Assembly: GCA_046728115.1 (NCBI GenBank)
Contig: JBKPDW010000420.1
Location: 1-10,252 of the forward strand
Direction of reading: 5' to 3'
Length of the DNA stretch: 10,252 nt
Source: CAVSWN01 sp046728115
Lineage (GTDB): Bacteria; Acidobacteriota; Vicinamibacteria; Vicinamibacterales; CAVVIG01
Position numbers and translations under genes: made by a program. Numbering within the stretch: the first letter of the stretch is position 1; each line of letters opens with the position of its first letter. This document shows positions 5,422-10,252 of the stretch, in pieces. The notes below the pieces were generated by a model. That model was not told the origin of the DNA, made no database searches, and saw nothing but the letters and a program-made list of their open reading frames with translations.

Positions 5422-7977
5422 TTACTGCCGGCCTTCCCAGGGTGTGACTCTTTCAACCAAGGGACGAAACCGCGGGTCGGAGCGTAACAGGTCGAACCGC
5501 GGATCCACGCGAATCCACAACAGGTTTCCCGCCTTCATGGCGAGCGCCTGTTCCAGCAGCGCAAACGCAGAATCGCGATCGCCAAGGGCCGCGTAAATGA
5601 AGGCAAAGTTATCCGGATTGATCGATGCACTTTCAGGAGAGGATCTGAGGGCTGTCAGAATCGCTTCAGCCTGTTGACGACGGCCCGCCAGCGCGTGGAT
5701 CCGGCTCAGCTCCAACAGGCCGTTGATGCGATTGCCCTTCGCGACCGAGTCCTCGCATTGGGAGACGGCCTCGTCGAGGTGATTCGTCGCCGACGCGATA
5801 TGACAGAGCTGATAGGTGGCGACATTCAAACCGGGTGACAGCTGGAGCACTCGTTGGGTCTCGCGCGCCGCTTCGTCGTAACGGCGCGCGTAATACAGGA
5901 TGGTCCCGAGGTTGAGGGCGGGCCGCCAGCCCATAGGATCCAGGGCCAATGCGCGGCGCGCGGCCTCGATCGCCTCGTCAGCGCGAGACTCTCCTGCAAG
6001 GAGGAGGGAATACCGATAGTGAGCGGAGCCATCGCCCGGTGCAAGTTCCGTCGCTCGCCTGAATGCCGCCTCGGCGCCATTCCAGTCCCAATCGTGATAG
6101 AAGCGCAGATTGCCAAGGGCCGTGTACGCCACAGCCAGCATCGGATCGAGTTCGAGCGCCTTCAAGGCTTCTGTACGCGCGCGCTTGTACTGCGCCTCGC
6201 GATCGGGCGGCCGGACCTGATTCGTCCTTCGGACCCGTGCAAGGGATAGAGCGGCCCACGCATCCGCGAATTGCGGATCGACGATGACGGCTCGTTCCAG
6301 ATACCGGACGGAACCGACGAAGTCGGCGATTGCACCGTCGTTGGCTGTCTGCCCCCGCAGGAACAGATCCTGGCCTTCGGCGGAGACGGAGCGCTTCAAT
6401 TCGAGACGTCCGGCAATTTCGGGAGCCAGATCCCCTTTGAGGCGAGCGACAACCGTCTTCGCAATTTCACTTTGCTGGCCGAGCAGACCCGACGGACCTC
6501 GCGTGTATTCTTCGGCCCACTCGGTCTCGCCGTTCCGGCCGTCCACCAGTTGAACCGTCGTGCGGATGGAGGTACCGTCGATTGCGATCGCGCCCGCAAG
6601 CACGTAGCGAACGCCCAGCGTGCTCGACAGTTCGGTGGGTGTTTTCGACTGCGCTTTCAAGGGCAATACGGCCGAATACGACAGCACGCGCAGCCCCTTG
6701 ATCTTCGTCAGTTGCGTGATCAGCACATCGGTCAGACTGTCGGCCAGATATTCCTTCGACGAATCGCCGGAGAGATTCCGCAGCGGCATCACCGCAATCG
6801 ATGGTGTCCGTTCGAGCGCAGCGTTACGCGTCCATCGCCATGTCGCGACGAGCGCCACTGCGATGGTCGCAGCGAGCGCGCCAGCGACTACGGCGGACCG
6901 GATGCGCGTTCGGTGTGCCTGTGCATCGGGCGTCGCAGTACGACCTTCGACCGCCTCGTCGGCGACGGGGGCGATCATACGCAGCAGCGCCTGCTCGAGA
7001 CGACCCGCCGACTCGTAGCGCGCACTCGGGTCTCGATCGAGCGCGCGCGTGACGATCTCGACAAATTCCGGCGGCAAATCGGGCCGCAAGTCGCGAAGTT
7101 CGGTCACGTCGCCCCGGGCGTGCAGTCCGCGCAGTTCGGATAGCGTGGCGGCGACGGCTGGATAGCGCCCTGTCGTGAGGAAGAACAGAAGAACACCGAG
7201 GCTGTATATGTCCGAGCGCACTGTTGCAGGCGCGCCGGTGAGGACCTCCGGTGCGAGGTACACGGGTGTGCCCACGGTACGCGAGCCTGCGTTCACGTCG
7301 GCGAGGTCGCGGCCCGCGCCGAAGTCCATGAGCACGATGCGACCGCCGTCCTCGCGCATGACGTTCTGGGCCTTGATGTCGCGGTGCAGCAGACCCGCCT
7401 GGTGCACCGCGGCGAGCGCCCGGCAGAGGGTCGCGCCGATGACCGCAGCTTCGCCCGCGCCGAAGGGGCCGTGGGCCGCGACGATGGATGCCAGCGTGCG
7501 GCCGCGCACGAGCTCCATCCACAATCCGACTTCCCTGTCGACCACGTCGGCGCCGTACACGGTGACCACGTTCGGATGACGGATGCGCGCGAGCAACCGC
7601 GCTTCGGCCACGAGATGTGCCGCCGGATCGTCTGCACTCCGCAGCACTTTGAGCGCAACCTCTCGCTGCAGGTGAGGATCGAGCGCGCGGAACACGCGTC
7701 CGAAGCTGCCATTGCCGAGCTCGCCAAGGATGAACAGCGATCCCCATGCGCGTGCGTCCACCGGCGGTGCGATCTCCGCGCCCGCCTGGACGTCGACGGC
7801 AGACGGGCCGGGATCGGAGGTTCGGTGCAGCGTGGAGATGGCGGCGATGATCCGCAGCTGCTCGATGACGGTCTGATCGCCATCGGAGGTGGCAAGCGAC
7901 CGGACACGATTCCAGTCGATGGCCGTGCCGTCGGCAACGGCCTCGGATAGCCGGTCGAGGGAGTTGCGATCATCCAC
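5422..7977 (-). CDS. Ser/Thr protein kinase with TM segment, FlgO-like domain and TPR repeats, ECF-linked
   Basis: This is a complete 851-residue membrane kinase. An N-terminal extension (1-80), with helices such as TVIEQLRIIAAISTLHR (36-52), precedes the kinase domain (about 81-335). All catalytic motifs are present: GELGNGSFGRV (85-95), K110, E125, HRDIKAQN (198-205), DFG (218-220), APE (242-244) and D256. One hydrophobic helix lies at about 360-381. An FlgO-like region follows (SIAVMPLRNLSGD at 393-405, to about 525). TPR-like repeats fill about 535-815, ending in the WIRVDPRFDLLRSDPRF segment (821-837) common in such proteins. The GTG start at 7977 overlaps the stop of the ECF sigma gene by 8 nt, implying translational coupling and a shared task. 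From known sigma/kinase pairs, it may phosphorylate that sigma factor or another cassette product; this is inference. The domain order matches the left-edge kinase, which lacks the N-terminal extension. Confidence 0.95.
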   Translation of the reverse strand: MDDRNSLDRLSEAVADGTAIDWNRVRSLATSDGDQTVIEQLRIIAAISTLHRTSDPGPSAVDVQAGAEIAPPVDARAWGSLFILGELGNGSFGRVFRALDPHLQREVALKVLRSADDPAAHLVAEARLLARIRHPNVVTVYGADVVDREVGLWMELVRGRTLASIVAAHGPFGAGEAAVIGATLCRALAAVHQAGLLHRDIKAQNVMREDGGRIVLMDFGAGRDLADVNAGSRTVGTPVYLAPEVLTGAPATVRSDIYSLGVLLFFLTTGRYPAVAATLSELRGLHARGDVTELRDLRPDLPPEFVEIVTRALDRDPSARYESAGRLEQALLRMIAPVADEAVEGRTATPDAQAHRTRIRSAVVAGALAATIAVALVATWRWTRNAALERTPSIAVMPLRNLSGDSSKEYLADSLTDVLITQLTKIKGLRVLSYSAVLPLKAQSKTPTELSSTLGVRYVLAGAIAIDGTSIRTTVQLVDGRNGETEWAEEYTRGPSGLLGQQSEIAKTVVARLKGDLAPEIAGRLELKRSVSAEGQDLFLRGQTANDGAIADFVGSVRYLERAVIVDPQFADAWAALSLARVRRTNQVRPPDREAQYKRARTEALKALELDPMLAVAYTALGNLRFYHDWDWNGAEAAFRRATELAPGDGSAHYRYSLLLAGESRADEAIEAARRALALDPMGWRPALNLGTILYYARRYDEAARETQRVLQLSPGLNVATYQLCHIASATNHLDEAVSQCEDSVAKGNRINGLLELSRIHALAGRRQQAEAILTALRSSPESASINPDNFAFIYAALGDRDSAFALLEQALAMKAGNLLWIRVDPRFDLLRSDPRFRPLVERVTPWEGRQ

Positions 7978-8554
7978 GACCCATCTCCTGCGCGAGGCGC
8001 AGTAGCGCGCGCGAAACCGTCATGCGCGCGGCGTCGGGCGACTGCTTTCCCACCGCGGCGGCGATTTCTGCGTATCCGAGTCCAAATTCGACGCGCGCGA
8101 TCACGGCTTCGCGCTCTTGCTGCGAGAGAGCCGCCAGCGCCCGCTCGTAACGTTCGATGGCTTCCGATCCAATTACCGCCTCGAGCGGGGATGGCGAACG
8201 ATCTTCGAGTCGCTCGTCGGCGTGCTGCGAGGGCGGTTTGCGTCCGGCCCTTCGCATCTCGTCGCGAATCCGGTTGGATACGGACTGGCGAAGGTAGGCA
8301 TGGAGCGCGCCGTCCTTCCGTACTTCGAACTCGTCAAGGTGACGCAGCGTCGCCATGAGGGTGTCCTGGACGAGGTCGTCGGTGTCGCGGAGGTCGCGGG
8401 CCCAGCCTGGCAGCCGTCCAGAAGCCCAGCGCCGGAGTGGCGTCAGGTAGCGCCTCATCAACGCATCGATGGCTGCCTGATCGCCCGCGCGCGCCCGTTC
8501 CAGGAGGACGATTGTCGCCTCCGGGGATGCGACCGGACTGTGCTGGGATCCCAC
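7970..8554 (-). CDS. ECF-type RNA polymerase sigma factor
   Basis: This is an extracytoplasmic-function sigma factor of about 194 residues from the GTG at 8554. Region 2 contains LLERARAGDQAAIDALMRRY and the core-binding motif DTDDLVQDTLMATLRHL, followed by GALHAYLRQSVSNRIRDEMRR. Region 4 contains LSQQEREAVIARVEFGLGYAEIAAAVG and MTVSRALLRLAQEM, the promoter -35-reading helix-turn-helix. The 8554 start has AGGAG 11 nt upstream. An in-frame GTG at 8596 would add 14 residues that look non-family and lacks a proper ribosome binding site, but it is not excluded. This is the first gene of the probable operon and overlaps the kinase gene by 8 nt. No anti-sigma factor gene is adjacent, so the kinase may take over control. 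The acidic residues of the DTDDLVQDT motif are retained, unlike in the ECF43-type factors that are switched on by phosphorylation. Confidence 0.92.
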   Translation of the reverse strand: MGSQHSPVASPEATIVLLERARAGDQAAIDALMRRYLTPLRRWASGRLPGWARDLRDTDDLVQDTLMATLRHLDEFEVRKDGALHAYLRQSVSNRIRDEMRRAGRKPPSQHADERLEDRSPSPLEAVIGSEAIERYERALAALSQQEREAVIARVEFGLGYAEIAAAVGKQSPDAARMTVSRALLRLAQEMGRG

Positions 8555-8658
8555 TCGAGCAGTGGCTCCTGCCAAGCGTCCGCCACATAGTACCACCCCA
8601 GCAGTTGCGTAGCGCGAACGATCCGCGCACGAATCCCATACCGCTGTAGACGGCCAAT

Positions 8659-8674
8659 TGCTGACATTTCAGCA
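8659..8674. promoter_or_regulatory. Perfect 6-4-6 inverted repeat, possible operator between divergent genes
   Basis: TGCTGA, four spacer bases, then TCAGCA form an exact inverted repeat 27 nt before the AraC-type gene start and roughly 100 nt upstream of the ECF sigma start. Its position in the divergent interval suits a regulator binding site. It could also be a chance palindrome or a small RNA hairpin; no second copy was noticed nearby. Confidence 0.35.
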
Positions 8675-8700
8675 CGCCTGGCAGCGGACCCACGGGCGGG

Positions 8701-9195
8701 ATGGCTACAATGGCATTGAATTCGTCACCTGCGCTGGCCATGCTGCTCAGACACGAGGGCTTTCGCCAACTCTGCGCCGCTCGAGAACTGTTGCGCGACG
8801 TACACGAGCCGGCGCCGTCGATCGCCCAGATCGCGAACACGGTTGGCATCTCGCCGTTTCATTTCATCCGGCAGTTCGAGGCCGTGTTCGGTGTCACGCC
8901 CCACCAATTTCGCATTCAATCGCGCCTGGAGCTCGCCAGGCGCCTTCTCGAAACGGGGCGATGGTCGGTGACCGACGTCTGCATGGAGGTAGGTTTCTCG
9001 AGTCTCGGAAGCTTCAGCGCCCTCTTCACGCAGCGGGTCGGCGAACCACCCTCCGCATACCGCCGCCGCGTTCGCGCGATGGAGGCGGAATCCCCCAACG
9101 GTCGAAGCGAGCTGACGCCGGGATGCCTGTGTCTGATGAGCCGTCTGCCGGCATCGGCATTCGCCCGCCGCATTCGCAATTCTCGAGAAGCATAG
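8701..9195 (+). CDS. AraC-family transcriptional regulator (DNA-binding domain only)
   Basis: This is a 164-residue protein consisting almost only of the AraC/XylS C-terminal DNA-binding domain. The first helix-turn-helix lies at about 40-62 (SIAQIANTVGISPFHFIRQF), the connecting helix includes RLELARRLLETG (75-86), and the second helix-turn-helix lies at about 90-113 (TDVCMEVGFSSLGSFSALF) with the family's closing P-x-x-Y-R pattern (PSAYRR, 117-122). No N-terminal ligand-binding or cupin domain is present, so it may be a stand-alone regulator or respond to a partner. GGGCGGG lies immediately before the ATG at 8701; an in-frame ATG at 8710 would give that site 9-nt spacing and may be the true start. 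The VOC gene follows 46 nt downstream in the same direction, a frequent pairing, so the regulator probably controls it and perhaps its own promoter. Confidence 0.93.
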   Translation: MATMALNSSPALAMLLRHEGFRQLCAARELLRDVHEPAPSIAQIANTVGISPFHFIRQFEAVFGVTPHQFRIQSRLELARRLLETGRWSVTDVCMEVGFSSLGSFSALFTQRVGEPPSAYRRRVRAMEAESPNGRSELTPGCLCLMSRLPASAFARRIRNSREA

Positions 9196-9241
9196 AACCA
9201 GCCGATCGGCCACACTACCGGCATTCAGCCATGGAGGCTCG

Positions 9242-9637
9242 ATGCGCATCAAACTGACCAGCATCATGGTGGACAACCAGGCGAAGGCGCTTACGTTCTA
9301 TACGGACGTCATGGGCTTTGCGAAAAAGCACGACATCCCCGTCGGCGAGTACCGCTGGATCACGGTCGTCTCGCCGGAGGGACGCGACGACCTCGAGCTT
9401 GCGCTCGAGCCGAATGCCAACCCCGCTGCGCGCACGTTTCAGGAAGCGATGTTCGCACAGGGAATTCCACTCGCAGCCTTTGAGGTCAGCGACATTGCGG
9501 CCGAGTTCGCCCGTCTGACGGCGAAGGGTGTCGTGTTCACGCAGAAACCGGCGCCTGCGGGCCCGGTCACAATTGCCATCCTTGCGGATACCTGCGGCAA
9601 TCTGATCCAGCTCTACCAGCCTGGCGTGAGCAGCTAA
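9242..9637 (+). CDS. VOC-fold (glyoxalase/bleomycin-resistance superfamily) protein
   Basis: This is a 131-residue protein of the vicinal oxygen chelate superfamily with the usual paired beta-alpha-beta-beta-beta modules. Module one has IMVDNQAKALTFYTDVMGF (8-26), DIPVGEYRWITVVSPEG (31-47) and LELALEP (51-57). Module two has FEVSDIAAEFARLTAKGVVF (80-99), VTIAILADTCGNLIQLYQ (109-126). The pattern matches the widespread small VOC proteins annotated only as glyoxalase-like. The usual first-strand metal-binding His is absent (TSIMVDN), so classical glyoxalase I activity is unlikely and the substrate is unknown. A GGAGG ribosome binding site lies 4 nt before the ATG. It lies behind the AraC-type regulator and probably forms an operon with it. 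Its TAA stop interlocks with the TAG of the convergent peptidase gene. Confidence 0.95.
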   Translation: MRIKLTSIMVDNQAKALTFYTDVMGFAKKHDIPVGEYRWITVVSPEGRDDLELALEPNANPAARTFQEAMFAQGIPLAAFEVSDIAAEFARLTAKGVVFTQKPAPAGPVTIAILADTCGNLIQLYQPGVSS

Positions 9638-10252
9638 CGATCGGGCACGCTTCCGCGCGGCGCGAGCACCTGCCGGAGCTGCTGAAGATCGATCGAATCG
9701 GTGTCGGCAATGATCCTGGCGTACGTGCGTGTCACCGCGGCAAGCCCGTTCGCGGAAATCGTCTCCGCGGTTTCCTGATCGGAATGCCACACGTAACCGC
9801 CGTTGATGATTTCAACGGACGGCGCGAATCGATAGTAGCGGCCGATCTCCCCTGGCGGCGACGGCGACGATTGCGGGAAGCTCGGCACACCGAACGCGTC
9901 CATCGCGCGCACCACGATGTCGGCGAGTTGCGGACCGGTGCCGTACCAGTTGAACGCCGCGACGGCATTGGAGAGGCGGATGTTGCCGGGACCCGTTTCG
10001 ATGCCGCCGGTGTGCTCGCAGTTCAACAGCACGGCCGTCTTCTCGAAGATCTCGGGATGCGACGCGAACCAGGCGCCGCTCTCGGCCGTGCTGTTGTGGT
10101 GACCCGTCGTTCCAAGAAAGACGATCGTGCGGCGGCGCTGCGCCTTCGGGATCTTCGCGAAATACTCCGCCAGGCCGATCATCGTCGCGACGCCGGCGGC
10201 GTTGTCGTTCGCGCCCTCGAACCAGCCGTCCCGATGCGCGACGACCATTACC
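9634..10252 (-). CDS. M28-family-like metallopeptidase, C-terminal part (5' end missing)
   Basis: About 205 residues of the C-terminal half of a Zn-dependent exopeptidase of the M28 (aminopeptidase Y/S) type; the frame stays open at the window edge, so the ATG at 10248 is internal. Numbering from that Met, the visible metal-site features are HRDG (5-8), GANDNAAG (12-19), an E78 in the NCEHTGG segment, and H155 in the late VWHSDQET motif. In most M28 enzymes a Glu-Glu pair follows the strand RTIVFLG; here the equivalent place reads TGHHN (48-52), so the catalytic Glu and one metal ligand appear replaced by His. A variant subfamily is more likely than a dead enzyme because the surrounding motifs are intact. 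The signal peptide, if any, would lie outside the window. The gene is convergent with the VOC gene. Confidence 0.88.
   Translation of the reverse strand, partial: VMVVAHRDGWFEGANDNAAGVATMIGLAEYFAKIPKAQRRRTIVFLGTTGHHNSTAESGAWFASHPEIFEKTAVLLNCEHTGGIETGPGNIRLSNAVAAFNWYGTGPQLADIVVRAMDAFGVPSFPQSSPSPPGEIGRYYRFAPSVEIINGGYVWHSDQETAETISANGLAAVTRTYARIIADTDSIDLQQLRQVLAPRGSVPDR

Noticed and set aside
6271..7143. A 290-codon plus-strand open frame
   Set aside because: It lies fully antisense to the 851-aa kinase, whose motifs are intact. The Arg-rich translation has no family character and is a by-product of high GC.
8597..8700. Sigma-70 type promoter for the sigma/kinase operon
   Set aside because: Only partial hexamers such as TACTAT without a matching -35 were found; nothing better than chance.

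Overview
The window is GC-rich, densely packed bacterial DNA. Two genes encode very large proteins built as Ser/Thr kinase, transmembrane helix, FlgO-like domain and TPR repeats, and there are two sigma factors. From general knowledge, this repertoire is typical of soil Acidobacteriota, perhaps a Vicinamibacteria-like lineage. That placement is an inference from gene content; no rRNA or marker gene is present.

Left part (1-3045). A partial minus-strand kinase-TPR gene runs off the left edge. Divergent from it is a plus-strand gene for a 263-aa protein that resembles the uncharacterised DUF6065 family.

Central part (3031-8596, all minus strand). Read in the direction of transcription, the order is: an ECF sigma factor; a kinase-TM-FlgO-TPR protein overlapping it by 8 nt; a 103-aa helical protein with a Cys-rich tail, 25 nt downstream and with a strong ribosome binding site; a SagB-type FMN dehydrogenase whose GTG start overlaps the previous stop; and, 148 nt further on, a second, larger sigma-70-like factor. 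The tight spacing makes the first four genes a probable operon. SagB-type enzymes mature thiazole/oxazole-modified peptides. A SagB-like gene directly behind a small Cys-containing protein therefore suggests a peptide-modification cassette under sigma/kinase control. No YcaO cyclodehydratase, LanB/LanM, radical SAM, protease or exporter gene is visible here, so the chemistry remains open. The dehydrogenase reading frame is broken by a one-base shift at an A5 run: both halves are family-like and they join cleanly if one base is restored.

Right part (8701-10252). An AraC-type regulator and a VOC-fold protein are co-oriented on the plus strand, diverging from the sigma/kinase operon. A perfect 6-4-6 inverted repeat lies in the divergent interval. 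A partial M28-type metallopeptidase gene enters from the right edge on the minus strand, and its stop codon interlocks with the VOC stop.

No rRNA, tRNA, CRISPR array, insertion sequence or convincing intrinsic terminator was seen. No stretch longer than about 150 bases is free of a gene.
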